A stretch of 64,000 nucleotides of DNA from Burkholderiales bacterium (GTDB taxonomy: Bacteria; Pseudomonadota; Gammaproteobacteria; Burkholderiales; Burkholderiaceae_C), in contig JACRPO010000012.1 of NCBI GenBank assembly GCA_016223165.1, positions 558,001 through 622,000 on the forward strand, given 5' to 3'. The notes beneath the pieces are model-generated. The model worked only from the letters and a program-made list of their open reading frames with translations. It did not search any database and had not been told where the DNA came from. Shown in pieces: positions 23,750-33,000 of this stretch. The position numbers and the translations under genes were made by a program. Positions within the stretch are counted from its first letter, which is position 1. The number at the start of each line of letters is the position of its first letter.

Positions 23750-25666
23750 TCACTCGCCGACCACTACCCCTTCGCGCCGCGGATCGGCGGCGCCGTGCCA
23801 GCCGCTGGCGGTACGCTGCAGCGCCTGCGCGCCGCTCGTCAGTTCGCTCTCGGCAACGGTGTGCCCGCGCGCGCGCAGCGCTGCCGCGGTGGCGGCCGGA
23901 AAGCGTCCTGCCTCGAGCACCGTCGCCGGCCCGTTGAAGGCGGCGAAATTGGGCAGATCGATGGCCCGTTGCGCATCGAGCCCCCATTGCAGCGAGCCGA
24001 CCAGCGCCTTCGCGGCGTAGTGGATGATGGCCGCGCCGCCCGGCGAGCCGAGCGTCATCAGCAGGCGGCCGCTTCCGGCTTCGAAGACGAGCGTCGGGCT
24101 CATGCTCGAGCGCGGACGCTTGCCCGCCTGCACGCGGTTGGCGACCGGGCGGCCCGACGCATCGGCGGGCGTGAACGAGAAGTCGGTGAGCTGGTTGTTG
24201 AGCAGGTAGCCGCCGGCGAGCCCGGTGCCGCCATCGGCCATGAGGCGCGCGCCGAACACCGCTTCGATGCTGGTGGTGAGCGCGAGCGCATGGCCTTCGG
24301 CATCGACCACGCTGACGTGGCTCGTGCCGCCTTCGGGTTGCGGCGGCATCGGCGCCCAGGCGATCGGCGCCGTGCCTGGTGAGCCTGGCTGCCCGGGCAG
24401 GCGGCGCCCGGCACTGAGCTCGCCGACGAGCGCGGCGCGCCGGGCGAGGTAGGCGCCGTCGAGCAGTGAGCGCCAGTCGCCGCCCGGCGCGGCGGCGAAG
24501 GCAGGATCGGCGATGTACTGGTCGCGGTCGGCGAAGGCGAGCCGCGCCGCCTCGGTGTACGCGTGCAGCCAGTCGGCGCCCGGGATGCCTTCGACGAGAC
24601 CGGTGCCTGCCGTGCCTGCCGTACCCGCCGCATCGCGCCGCGGCAGCTTCTCCAGCAGGCCGAGGATCTGCATCAGCGTCAGGTGGCCCGAAGAGGGCGG
24701 CGGGAAACCGCAAACGCGGTAGGCGGCGAGCCAGTCGGTGCAGATCGGCGCGCGGCGCAGCGGCACGTAGCCGGCGAGATCGGCTGCGGCGAGCCGCCCC
24801 GGCCGTGCCGCATGGCCGCGCACGCGTGCCGCGAGGTCGGCGGCGATCGGGCCCTCGTGCAGCGCGGCGCTGCCGCGCGCTGCGATGGCGCGCAGCACCT
24901 CGGCGAGTGCCGGGTTGCGTAGCAGATGGCCGACCGCATGCGGGCGACCATCAGCGGCAAAGAAGTAGGCCCGTGCCTGCGCATCGGCCGCCAGCGTGCC
25001 CGAGGCGGCTTCGGTGGCGAGCAAGGTGTGCAGCCGCTGGCCGACGGGAAAGCCTCGCTCGGCCAGGTCGATCGCCGGCTCGAACAACCTCGCCCAGGGC
25101 AGGCGGCCGTGCACGCGGTGCGCCGCCTCGAGCATGCGCACCGCCCCCGGCACGCCGACCGCCAGGCCGCCGCTCACCGCTTGCGCCATTGGCATCGGCT
25201 TGCCGTCCGGCTGCATGAAGAGCCGCTCGTCGGCGGCTGCCGGCGCCGTTTCGCGGCCATCCCAGGCCGCGACCTCGCGCCCGTCCCAGTGCATCAGGAA
25301 GGCACCGCCACCGATGCCGCTGCTCTGCGGCTCGACGAGCGCCAGCACCATCTGCACGGCGATGGCGGCATCGAGCGCGTTGCCGCCGGCCTTCAGCACG
25401 CGCCAGCCGGCCTCGGCCGCGAGCGGGTGGGCGGCGGCCACCGCGGCGCGCGCGAACTGCCAGCCGGGCTTGCGCTGCAGGCCCGAGGCGCCCTCGGGCT
25501 GCACCGCGCCGGCGGGTGCGCGCGAATCGGCGGGCGGGACGAGCGGCGCAGCGCAACCGATCAGCGCGAGCGCGACCGCGCAGCGCAGGCCCTTCGCGCA
25601 AGGGCGCAGCCATGCCGAAGGACGCGCCGCCCTGTCGCCGCTCAGGTGCTGCTGTTCCTCGTTCAT
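23750..25666 (-). CDS. ggt: Gamma-glutamyltransferase, lipoprotein type
   Basis: A 638-residue Ntn-hydrolase that cleaves or transfers the gamma-glutamyl group of glutathione. Residues 26-40 form a signal peptide ending in a lipobox-like LIGCAAP, suggesting lipid anchoring rather than a free periplasmic enzyme. The large-subunit motif SGIGGGAFLMHWDG and the autocleavage site GGTSHVSVVDAEGHAL (nucleophile Thr) are present, as are TTSIEAVFGA and the C-terminal SPGGAAIIHY. It is the last gene of a minus-strand run scoA-scoB-SDR-ggt. A 9-bp tandem repeat (24603-24629) encodes GTAGTAGTA-type sequence in a loop. Confidence 0.94.
   Translation of the reverse strand: MNEEQQHLSGDRAARPSAWLRPCAKGLRCAVALALIGCAAPLVPPADSRAPAGAVQPEGASGLQRKPGWQFARAAVAAAHPLAAEAGWRVLKAGGNALDAAIAVQMVLALVEPQSSGIGGGAFLMHWDGREVAAWDGRETAPAAADERLFMQPDGKPMPMAQAVSGGLAVGVPGAVRMLEAAHRVHGRLPWARLFEPAIDLAERGFPVGQRLHTLLATEAASGTLAADAQARAYFFAADGRPHAVGHLLRNPALAEVLRAIAARGSAALHEGPIAADLAARVRGHAARPGRLAAADLAGYVPLRRAPICTDWLAAYRVCGFPPPSSGHLTLMQILGLLEKLPRRDAAGTAGTAGTGLVEGIPGADWLHAYTEAARLAFADRDQYIADPAFAAAPGGDWRSLLDGAYLARRAALVGELSAGRRLPGQPGSPGTAPIAWAPMPPQPEGGTSHVSVVDAEGHALALTTSIEAVFGARLMADGGTGLAGGYLLNNQLTDFSFTPADASGRPVANRVQAGKRPRSSMSPTLVFEAGSGRLLMTLGSPGGAAIIHYAAKALVGSLQWGLDAQRAIDLPNFAAFNGPATVLEAGRFPAATAAALRARGHTVAESELTSGAQALQRTASGWHGAADPRREGVVVGE
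24603..24629 (-). repeat. 9-bp in-frame tandem repeat in ggt
   Basis: Three adjacent units (GTGCCTGCC twice, then GTACCCGCC, plus-strand reading) encode an Ala/Gly/Thr repeat in the large subunit. Confidence 0.8.
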
Positions 25667-25715
25667 TTGCGCCGATCTCCGCCGGCCCGCGCCGAACGCG
25701 CGCCGCGACGTGCGC

Positions 25716-26456
25716 TCACCAGCGCTCGCACCAGGGCCGCAGATCCATCTCGAACGTCCACGCCGAGCGCGGCTGCCGGTGCAGCCACCAGTAGTTCTCG
25801 GCGATGGCGTCGGGCTGCAGGATGCCGTCCTGGGCCTTCAGCGCATAGCGCTCGGGAAAGTTGTCGCGGATGAAGGCGGTGTCGATGGCGCCGTCGATGA
25901 CGACGTGCGCGACGTGGATGCCCTTGGGCCCCAGTTCGCGCGCCATGCTCTGCGCCAGCGCGCGCAGGGCGTGCTTGGCACCGGCGAAGGCGGCGAAGTG
26001 GGCGCCGCCGCGCAGGCTGGCCGTGGCGCCGGTGAAGACGAGGGTGCCGCGGCCGCGCGGCACCATGCGCAGAGCCACTTCACGCCCGACGAGGAAGCCG
26101 GCCTGGGCGCCGAGCTCCCACACCTTGCGGTACTTGCGCGGGGTTTCCTCGAGGATGGAGGCTGGCACGTTGGCGCCGACGTTGAATACCGCCACCTCGA
26201 TCGGCCCGATGTCCTGCTCGATCTCGCGCACGAGCGCGGCCACCGCCGCCTCGTCGCGTGCATCGGCCCCGAAGGCGCGGGCACGGCCGCCGGCGGCCTC
26301 GACCTCAGCGACGAGCGCCGCCAGCTTGTCGCCGCTGCGCCGCGCCACGCAGGCGAAGTAGCCCTCGCGCGCGAAGCGGCGCGCCACCGCGCCGCCGGTG
26401 GACTCGCCGGCGCCGACCACGAGCGCGACCGGCGGCCGCGTGTCGGGCGTGCTCAT
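25716..26456 (-). CDS. SDR-fold protein lacking the catalytic tyrosine
   Basis: A 246-residue short-chain dehydrogenase/reductase-fold protein. The cofactor loop is VVGAGESTGGAVARRF, a variant of TGxxxGxG, with FNVGANV in place of NNAG. The active-site motif YxxxK is FAGAK in the context AAFAGAKHALRALAQ, so the catalytic Tyr is Phe while Lys is kept. This argues against ordinary dehydrogenase chemistry unless another residue takes over. The C-terminus has a conserved-looking ENYWWLHRQPRSAWTFEMDLRPW. The start is the ATG at 26456, 23 bases after the scoB stop, so it is probably part of the scoA-scoB operon. Confidence 0.85.
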   Translation of the reverse strand: MSTPDTRPPVALVVGAGESTGGAVARRFAREGYFACVARRSGDKLAALVAEVEAAGGRARAFGADARDEAAVAALVREIEQDIGPIEVAVFNVGANVPASILEETPRKYRKVWELGAQAGFLVGREVALRMVPRGRGTLVFTGATASLRGGAHFAAFAGAKHALRALAQSMARELGPKGIHVAHVVIDGAIDTAFIRDNFPERYALKAQDGILQPDAIAENYWWLHRQPRSAWTFEMDLRPWCERW

Positions 26457-26479
26457 CGCGGCGACGGCATCGCTGCCGA

Positions 26480-27118
26480 TCAGATCAACGCGACGCCCGT
26501 CTTGCTCTGCAGCTCTTCGCGCGTGACGCCGGGCGCCAGCTCGACGATCTTGAGCCCGTGCGGCGTCACGTCCATCACCGCGAGGTCGGTGATGATGCGG
26601 TCGACCACCGCCACGCCGGTGAGCGGCAGCGTGCACCTGGGCAGGATCTTGAGGTCGAAGCCGCCGTCCTTCTTCCTGGCCACATGCTCCATCAGCACGA
26701 CGACGTTCTTGACGCCGCCGACGAGGTCCATCGCACCGCCCATGCCCTTGACCATCTTGCCCGGGATCATCCAGTTGGCGATGTCGCCCTTCTCGCTCAC
26801 CTGCATGGCGCCGAGGATGCTGAGGTTGATCTTGCCGCCGCGGATCATCGCGAAGCTGTCGTGGCTGCCGAAGATGGAGGAGCCCGGGATCGTCGTCACC
26901 GTCTGCTTGCCGGCGTTGATGAGGTCGGCGTCGATCTCGTCCTCGGTCGGGAAGGGGCCGATGCCGAGCATGCCGTTCTCGCTTTGCAGCCAGACCTCGA
27001 TGTCCTTGGGCACGTAGTTGGCCACCAGCGTCGGGATGCCGATGCCGAGGTTGACGTAGTAGCCGTCCTGCAGCTCCTGCGCGGCGCGCTGCGCCATCTG
27101 GTCCTGGGTCCAGGGCAT
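26480..27118 (-). CDS. scoB: 3-oxoacid CoA-transferase subunit B
   Basis: A 212-residue beta subunit of a family I CoA transferase of the succinyl-CoA:3-ketoacid type, used in acetoacetate and ketoacid use. The catalytic glutamate lies in LQSENGMLGIGPFP; NLGIGIPTLVANYV and the C-terminal LAPGVTREELQSKTG are typical. It follows scoA by 45 bases in the same orientation. The substrate pair (succinyl-CoA with acetoacetate, or 3-oxoadipate) is not fixed by the sequence, but the ScoAB branch is the better fit. Confidence 0.93.
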   Translation of the reverse strand: MPWTQDQMAQRAAQELQDGYYVNLGIGIPTLVANYVPKDIEVWLQSENGMLGIGPFPTEDEIDADLINAGKQTVTTIPGSSIFGSHDSFAMIRGGKINLSILGAMQVSEKGDIANWMIPGKMVKGMGGAMDLVGGVKNVVVLMEHVARKKDGGFDLKILPRCTLPLTGVAVVDRIITDLAVMDVTPHGLKIVELAPGVTREELQSKTGVALI

Positions 27119-27163
27119 GGGTGTTTGCTCCTTGATTCGTTCGGCGGCGGGATCAGGTGCGTG

Positions 27164-27871
27164 TCAGGCGGCCGTCTTCTCACGCACCGTGCGCTTCTCG
27201 ATGCGCTTCTCGGGTTTGGCGTTGAGCACCAGCCGGTGCACGTAGATGCCGGCCAGGTGCACCGCATCGGGGTCGAAGGTGCCGGTGGGCACGATCTCCT
27301 CGACCTCGACGACGCTGACCTTGCCGGCCATGATGACCGCCGGGTTGAAGTTGCGCGCGGTCCTGCGGAAGATGAGGTTGCCGCTCTCGTCGGCCTTCCA
27401 GGCCTTGCCGAGCGCGACCTCGGGCACGAGGGCGCGCTCCATCACGTAGGGCTTGCCGTCGAACTCGCGCGTCTCCTTGCCCTCGGCGACCAGGGTGCCG
27501 TAGCCGGTGCGCGTGAAGAACGCCGGGATGCCGGCGCCGCCGGCGCGCAGCTTCTCGGCCAGCGTGCCCTGCGGCGTGAACTCGAGCTCGAGCTCGCCGG
27601 CCAGGTACTGCCGTTCGAACTCCTTGTTCTCGCCGACATAGCTGGAGATCATCTTCCTGATCTGCCGCGTCTCGAGCAGCTTGCCGAGGCCGAAGCCGTC
27701 GACGCCGGCGTTGTTGGAGATGACCGTGAGGTTCTTGCAGCCCGTGTCGCGCAGCGCGTCGATCAGCGCCTCGGGGATGCCGCACAGCCCGAAGCCGCCC
27801 ACCGCGAGCAGCTGGCCGTCCTTGACGATGCCGTCGAGCGCGGCGGCAGCACTGGGGTAGATCTTGCGCAT
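27164..27871 (-). CDS. scoA: 3-oxoacid CoA-transferase subunit A
   Basis: A 235-residue alpha subunit that pairs with the product of the gene 45 bases downstream. The N-terminus MRKIYPSAAAALDGIVKDGQLLAVGGFGLCGIPEALI, split here by motif as LAVGGFGLCGIP, is the CoA-binding glycine loop. TRTGYGTLVAEGKE and the late MAGKVSVVEVEEIV are also conserved. The ATG at 27871 has AGGAG ten bases upstream. It is divergent from the PaaI-type thioesterase at 27961, with an operator-like dyad between them. Confidence 0.93.
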   Translation of the reverse strand: MRKIYPSAAAALDGIVKDGQLLAVGGFGLCGIPEALIDALRDTGCKNLTVISNNAGVDGFGLGKLLETRQIRKMISSYVGENKEFERQYLAGELELEFTPQGTLAEKLRAGGAGIPAFFTRTGYGTLVAEGKETREFDGKPYVMERALVPEVALGKAWKADESGNLIFRRTARNFNPAVIMAGKVSVVEVEEIVPTGTFDPDAVHLAGIYVHRLVLNAKPEKRIEKRTVREKTAA

Positions 27872-27905
27872 GGGGCTTTGGTCTCCTGCTGAGCCGCGAA
27901 GCGTA

Positions 27906-27925
27906 CTACCTAAGGCATTAAGTAG
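27906..27925. promoter_or_regulatory. Operator-like dyad between scoA and the thioesterase gene
   Basis: CTACCTAA (27906-27913), four bases, then TTAAGTAG (27918-27925) form a near-perfect inverted repeat, seven of eight positions pairing. It stands out because the 60-base area is AT-rich for this genome. A -10-like TAGAAT (27934-27939) and a strong RBS AAGGAG (27945-27950) lead into the thioesterase ATG. A TetR- or IclR-type repressor site is plausible. Confidence 0.5.
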
Positions 27926-27960
27926 GCGTTACGTAGAATTCACTAAGGAGCGCCCCCACG

Positions 27961-28398
27961 ATGAACACGCCGGACCCGATGGCCTCGCTGGCCGACACCG
28001 AGATGCTGAATCACGCCCTGGCGCGGCTCTTCGCGCCCTGGGTGCGCGAGCTCGACCTGCGCGTGCTCGAGGCCCGGAACGGCGAGGTGACGCTGACGCT
28101 GCCGGTGACGAGCCGGCACGTGCACGAGGGCGGCGTGCTCTGCGGGCAGACGATGATGGCCGCCGCCGACACGGCGATGGTGCTGGCCGTGATGACCAAG
28201 CTCGGCGGCTTCAAGCCGATGACCACCGTGCAGCTGCAGACGAGCTTCCTGCGCCAGGTGGCCGGCACCAGCGGCACGGCGCACGTGGTGGCGCGCGTGC
28301 TGCGCATGGGGAAGAGCCTCGTCTTCGGCGAGGTCCAGATCCTCAATGCCGACGATGAACTCGCCGCGCACGCGACGACCACGTACGCGCTGCTCTGA
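27961..28398 (+). CDS. PaaI-type hotdog thioesterase
   Basis: A 145-residue hotdog-fold acyl-CoA thioesterase. The motif RHVHEGGVLCGQTMMAAADTA is the PaaI/YdiI-type active-site helix (HxGGxxxGxxxxxxD), followed by TTVQLQTSFLRQV. Such enzymes hydrolyse aryl- or short-chain acyl-CoA esters that would otherwise trap CoA. The gene is divergent from scoAB and probably shares its control region. The PAS-LuxR regulator begins 12 bases after its stop. Confidence 0.9.
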   Translation: MNTPDPMASLADTEMLNHALARLFAPWVRELDLRVLEARNGEVTLTLPVTSRHVHEGGVLCGQTMMAAADTAMVLAVMTKLGGFKPMTTVQLQTSFLRQVAGTSGTAHVVARVLRMGKSLVFGEVQILNADDELAAHATTTYALL

Positions 28399-28410
28399 CG
28401 CGGCGCCGGC

Positions 28411-29082
28411 GTGGCCGGGAAAGCCGTCGGTGCAGTGGGTACCGTCAGTGCGGTCCGCGCCGCCAGCGCCGTGAGCGCGGCGAGCACCAGCGAGGGCGAC
28501 GCCGCCCTCGACCACCGCATCGCCTTCGAGCTCGCGCCGGTCGGGCTCGTGATCTCGCGCGAGCGGCTGATGATCGACGTCAACCGCGAGGTGCTGAGGA
28601 TGTTCGGCGCCACGCGCGAAATGCTGGTGGGTCGCAGTTTCGAGCTGCTCTACCCCACGACGGTCGAGTTCGAGCGCACGGGCGAGCGCATCGCCGCCAG
28701 CATCACCGCCCAGCTCGACCACACCGGCCGCTACAGCGACGAGCGCGTGATGAAGCGCCTGGGCAATGCCGGCGGCACCGTCGCCGGCGAGCTCTTCTGG
28801 TGCCATGTCTCGGGGCGCGCGCTCGATCCGCACAAGCCGCACGCGCAAGGCATCTGGGCCTTCGAGGACCTCTCGTCGCGGCGCGTGCTGCGCCTGGAGT
28901 TCACGCCGCGCGAGCGCGAGATCGCCGCCCTGCTGATCGAGGGGCTGACGAGCAAGGGCATCGGCCGCAAGCTCGGTGTGAGCCCGCGCACGGTGGACGT
29001 CTACCGCGCCCGCCTGATGCGCAAGACCGGCGCGGCGACCACCACCGAGCTCGTGCACCGGCTGCTCGCCGGCAGCACCTGA
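28411..29082 (+). CDS. PAS domain LuxR-type transcription regulator
   Basis: A 223-residue regulator with a PAS sensor (about residues 30-150: HRIAFELAPVGLVISRERLMIDVN, FELLYPT, VMKRLGNAGGTVAGELFWCHVSGRAL, each typical PAS strands) and a C-terminal LuxR/FixJ helix-turn-helix (TPREREIAALLIEGLTSKGI and GVSPRTVDVYRARL). The GTG at 28411 is the apparent start. The first 28 residues are an Ala/Val/Ser repeat-like extension (SAVRAASAVSAAS). Its ligand is unknown. The gene is 12 bases downstream of the thioesterase and may regulate it. Confidence 0.88.
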   Translation: MAGKAVGAVGTVSAVRAASAVSAASTSEGDAALDHRIAFELAPVGLVISRERLMIDVNREVLRMFGATREMLVGRSFELLYPTTVEFERTGERIAASITAQLDHTGRYSDERVMKRLGNAGGTVAGELFWCHVSGRALDPHKPHAQGIWAFEDLSSRRVLRLEFTPREREIAALLIEGLTSKGIGRKLGVSPRTVDVYRARLMRKTGAATTTELVHRLLAGST

Positions 29083-29105
29083 ATGCATCACCGAATGCGT
29101 CACCT

Positions 29106-29121
29106 CCATACCTCCGTATGG
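29106..29121. promoter_or_regulatory. Inverted repeat upstream of the response regulator gene
   Basis: CCATAC, four bases, GTATGG is a perfect dyad about 115 bases before the response-regulator start, in a locally AT-richer sequence. It may be an operator for that regulator or for the PAS-LuxR protein. The rest of 29083-29237 shows only a good RBS (AGGAGG near 29225). Confidence 0.4.
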
Positions 29122-29237
29122 CGGCCCGTCATTTCTCCTCCAATACCATCGCGTGGGTCCCAAGGGAGGGGCATGCCCCACGGCCACCAAGCGCCCCGGG
29201 CATGCGCCGCTGACAAGAGTCAACAGGAGGAGCAGCG

Positions 29238-29921
29238 ATGGAGACGACAGCGAACGAGGCGATCAGCCGCGCGGCCGAACAACGAGCGAAGCCCTTGCGG
29301 GTCTTCGTCATCGACGACCACCCGATGATCCGGCACGGCCTGCACGCGATGATCCAGGCCGAACGCGAGTTCGAGTGGGTCGGCGAAGCAGACGACGGCG
29401 ACGATGCCCTGCGCCTGGCGCCTGCGCTGGCGCCCGACCTCCTGCTCGTCGACATGGTGATGCCGCGCCTGGACGGCGTGGCCACGATCCGCGCGCTGAA
29501 GCCGCTGCTGCCGAAGGCGCACTTCGTCGTGCTGACGAGCGTGCTCGACCCGTTCGAGGTGAAGCGGGCGATGGAGGCCGGCGCCGGCGCCTACCTGCTG
29601 AAGAACGCCTCGACGCAGGAACTGGTGACCGTGATGCGCACCGCCGCGCGCGGCCAGCGCGTGCTGGCCCCCGAGGTGAGCGACGCCCTCATTGCCGGCG
29701 ACCGCACGCCCTCGCCCGGCTCGGACCTCACGCAGCGCGAGCGCGAACTGCTCGGCCTGATGGCACGCGGCCTGTCGAACCAGGAGATCAGCAACCGCCT
29801 GGGCATCGCCATGCCGACGGTGAAGTTCCACGTCACCAACATCCTCGCCAAGCTGCACGCCGACAACCGCACCGAGGCGGTGTTGACGGCGCTGAAGCAC
29901 CGCTTGGTGACGCTCGAGTGA
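29238..29921 (+). CDS. NarL/FixJ-family response regulator (orphan)
   Basis: A 227-residue two-component response regulator. The receiver domain has the acidic pair Asp26-Asp27 (VIDDHPM), the phospho-acceptor Asp72 (LLLVDMVMP), the switch Thr in VVLTS and Lys in YLLKNAS. The DNA-binding domain is LuxR type (LTQRERELLGLMARGLSNQEI then TVKFHVTNILAKL). The ATG at 29238 follows AGGAGGAGCAGCG. No histidine kinase is encoded in this window, so its partner must be elsewhere. It precedes the BTAD ATPase regulator by 126 bases. Confidence 0.94.
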   Translation: METTANEAISRAAEQRAKPLRVFVIDDHPMIRHGLHAMIQAEREFEWVGEADDGDDALRLAPALAPDLLLVDMVMPRLDGVATIRALKPLLPKAHFVVLTSVLDPFEVKRAMEAGAGAYLLKNASTQELVTVMRTAARGQRVLAPEVSDALIAGDRTPSPGSDLTQRERELLGLMARGLSNQEISNRLGIAMPTVKFHVTNILAKLHADNRTEAVLTALKHRLVTLE

Positions 29922-30012
29922 CGCTCGACTGACGCGCGAGTGAAGCTCGCGTAGCGGCCTGCGCGGGACCGTGGCCGCGTGGGCACGCGGCAGGGCACGG
30001 CCGGCGGCATCG

Positions 30013-30046
30013 GACAATGCGCCGCATGCCCTTGCCGCTCGCCTGA
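30013..30046 (+). promoter_or_regulatory. -10 box and six-codon leader ORF before the BTAD regulator
   Basis: GACAAT (30013-30018) lies seven bases before an ATG at 30026 that opens a mini-ORF reading MPLPLA and stopping at 30044-30046. The next ATG, at 30048, starts the 1234-residue regulator. The stop and start are separated by one base (TGACATG), so reinitiation could couple them. The spacing resembles the leaderless starts of pyrD and rpiA. Confidence 0.45.
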
Positions 30047-30047
30047 C

Positions 30048-33000
30048 ATGCCGATGGCGCCGCCGGCCCCGCCGCCACCGCCGCCACCGCCGCTGGCTGC
30101 GCCGCGCGCTCCTCTTCGCCTCGCCCTGCGCGGCACGCCGACCTGCACGGGCGCCGATGGGCGGCAACACGTGCTCGAGCGCAAGGATGCCGCCCTGCTC
30201 GCCAAGCTGGCGCTCGATGGGCCGACCGCGCGCGCCGAACTCGCCGCGCTGCTGTGGCCGGCGGCGACACCGGCGCAGGCCCGCTCGCATCTGCGCCAGC
30301 GCCTGTCGCGGCTTCGAAGACGCATCGGCGCGGGCCTGGTTGACGGCGCCGACCCGGTCGGCCTGGAGGCCGGCTGCCGGCACGACCTCGAACCAACCGC
30401 GCCCGAGGCCGCGGCGGCGGCGACCTCGCCGCCGGGCCTGCTCTCGGCCTACGACTACGACGACTGCGCGACGCTGCGGGCCTGGATTGCCCGGCGTGCC
30501 GAGGCGATGGCGGCGCGGCAGCGCCAGGTCGCCGCCGACCTCGCGGCCACGGCCGAAGAGCGCGGCGACGCCGGCACGGCGCGCTGGCTGCGCGAGGCGG
30601 CGCTGGCGGCCGATCCGCTGGACGAGCCGGCCCTGCTGGCGCTGATGCGCCTGCACCACCGATGCGGCGACCGCGCCGCGGCGCTGGCCGCCTACCGCCG
30701 GCACGCGGCGGCGCTCCACGAGATGATCGGCGCGCAGCCCGGGGCGGCCACGCGCAGGCTGCTGGCCGAGATCGCCGGGACCGAAGCGGAGCCCGGCGAA
30801 GGACCCGGGGACGATGGAATTGGCGGGGCCAGGGCGCGTACGGCCGGTCAGGCCGGTCAGGTCCGTACTGCCAAGCAGGCCAAGCAGGCCAAGCAGGCCA
30901 TCGAGGCCCGCGAGGCCACCGTGCCCCAGCGCACCGACGCCTCCCTCGACACCACGGCCGGCGCGCTGGGGACCGACGCCGTGGTGAGCCTGGCGCTGAT
31001 GCGCCCGCCGCAACTCGTGGGCCGCGCGGTTGACCTTGCGGCACTGCAGGAGGTGTTGCGCGGCGAGCGAGTCGCCGTCCTGATGGGCGAGCCCGGCGTG
31101 GGCAAGTCGCGCGTGCTCGCCGCCCTTGCGGCGATGGAGCAGGCCGACCCGAGTACCTTCACTGCCTTCAATGACTCCACCCAGCGCGCTCCGGGATTCC
31201 CCCTCGAGGCGGCCCCGCGGGCTCATGGCGACCGCCAGTCGCTGCAGGTGCAGTGCCGCCCCGGCGACGACGCCGTCCCCTACGCGCTCGTGCTGCGCCT
31301 GGCGCGTGCCGTGTCACCCGCGCTCGCCGGCGCGGATCAGTGGCCGCCCGAGCTGGCCCGCCTGGCCGCCGTCGCCGATGGCCGCGAGTCCGCCGCGGCG
31401 CCGGTGCACCCGCTGCGGCTGCGTGACACCTTGTGGCGCCTGCTCGATGCGGCCGCCTCGTCGCGCCGCCTCACGGTGCTCGTCGACGATCTGCAGTTCG
31501 CCGACCTCGCCAGCCTCGAGCTGCTGCCCTTGCTCCTCGACGAGGGCCGGCAACGAAACACCGGCACGCCGCCGCGCTGGGTGCTTGCGCTGCGCACGGC
31601 CGAGGTGCCGGCAACCGTGCAGGGCTGGCTGCAGCGCGCCGTGCCGCACGATGCCGGCGTGGTGCACCTGCCGCCGCTGGACGCGGCGCAGGTGCGCCAG
31701 CTGCTGGCATCGCTCGCGGCCTGCCTGCCGCCAGGGGCGGCGATGGACGGCAGCGATGCCGCGCTGGCCGACTCCTCGCGCCGCCTGCACCGGCATACCG
31801 GCGGCAACCCGCTCTTCCTGCTGCAGACGCTGCTCGAGATGCAGCGCCATGGCGGCCTGGAGTCCGCCGCGGTACTGCAGCAGGCCGGCGCCAGGCTGCC
31901 CGCATCCGGCAAGGTGCGCGACCTGCTCGCCCGGCGGCTCGCGCAACTGGGTGCGCCGGCGGCCGAGCTGCTGCATGTCGCGGCACTCGCGGGCCAGGAC
32001 TTCGGCGTCGAGCTGGCCGCCTTCGTGCTCGAGCGGCACACAGTGGATCTTGCCGACGCCTGGCACGAGCTCGAAAGCGCCTCGGTGATGGACGGCGCGC
32101 GTTTCGCGCACGACCTCATCGCCGAGGCAGCGCGCCACGCCGTACCGGCGGCGCAGGCGCCGCATTGGCATGCGCGCATCGCAGAGCACCTCGTGGGCCA
32201 CGGCGGCGCGCCGGCGCGCATCGCCGGCCATTGGCGCGCCGCCGGCCGTTTTGCCGAGGCCGGCGATACCTTTGCCACGGCCGCCGCGGCGATCCGCAAG
32301 CTGCTGCGTCAGTACGAGGAGGCCGAGCTGCTCGAGGCAGCCGCTGATTGCCATGCCCGCGCCGGCCGGCCGGAAGCCGTCGCCGAAGACCTCTTCAACC
32401 TCTTTCTCGCGCAATGGTCGCGCAAGCAGCGCCAGGGCATGCGCGATGCCGAGCAGCGGCTGCAGGCGCTGCGCGAGACGCCGCGCGGCGCGCTGCTGGC
32501 CGACATCGCACGCGGCACGCTCGGCTTCGACGAACGGGCCGACGAGGCCTCGCTGGCCCTGCTCATCGGTGCCCAGGAGGCCGCGCCGCGGCTGGCTGGC
32601 GAGAACATGCTGCTGTGGTTGCTCGGCTGGGAAGCCAGCTGCTGGTCGCTGCTCAACGAGCCCGAGCGTGCGCTACGGGCTGCCGAGCGCGGGGCCGCGA
32701 TCGGCGAGGTGCGCACCTTCGACTACTTCGCGACCGGCGGCTTGCTGATGATCGCCGGCACGCACGAGGTCTGCGCCCAGGTGCGCAAGGCGCGGGATCT
32801 GTTGCGCAAGGTCGTGCAGGTGAGCCGAGCCGCCGGCGACTACGCCTACGAGAACGATTCAACGTGCCACCTCAGCCTGTCCGAGTACCACCTCGGCCAC
32901 GTCGACGTGGCGAGCGAGTTGCTGCAGGCCGGCCGCCGCGGCCTGGCCGAACTCAACGGCGGCCGCGCCGAGCCGCATACCACCGACTTCTACCAGTCGC

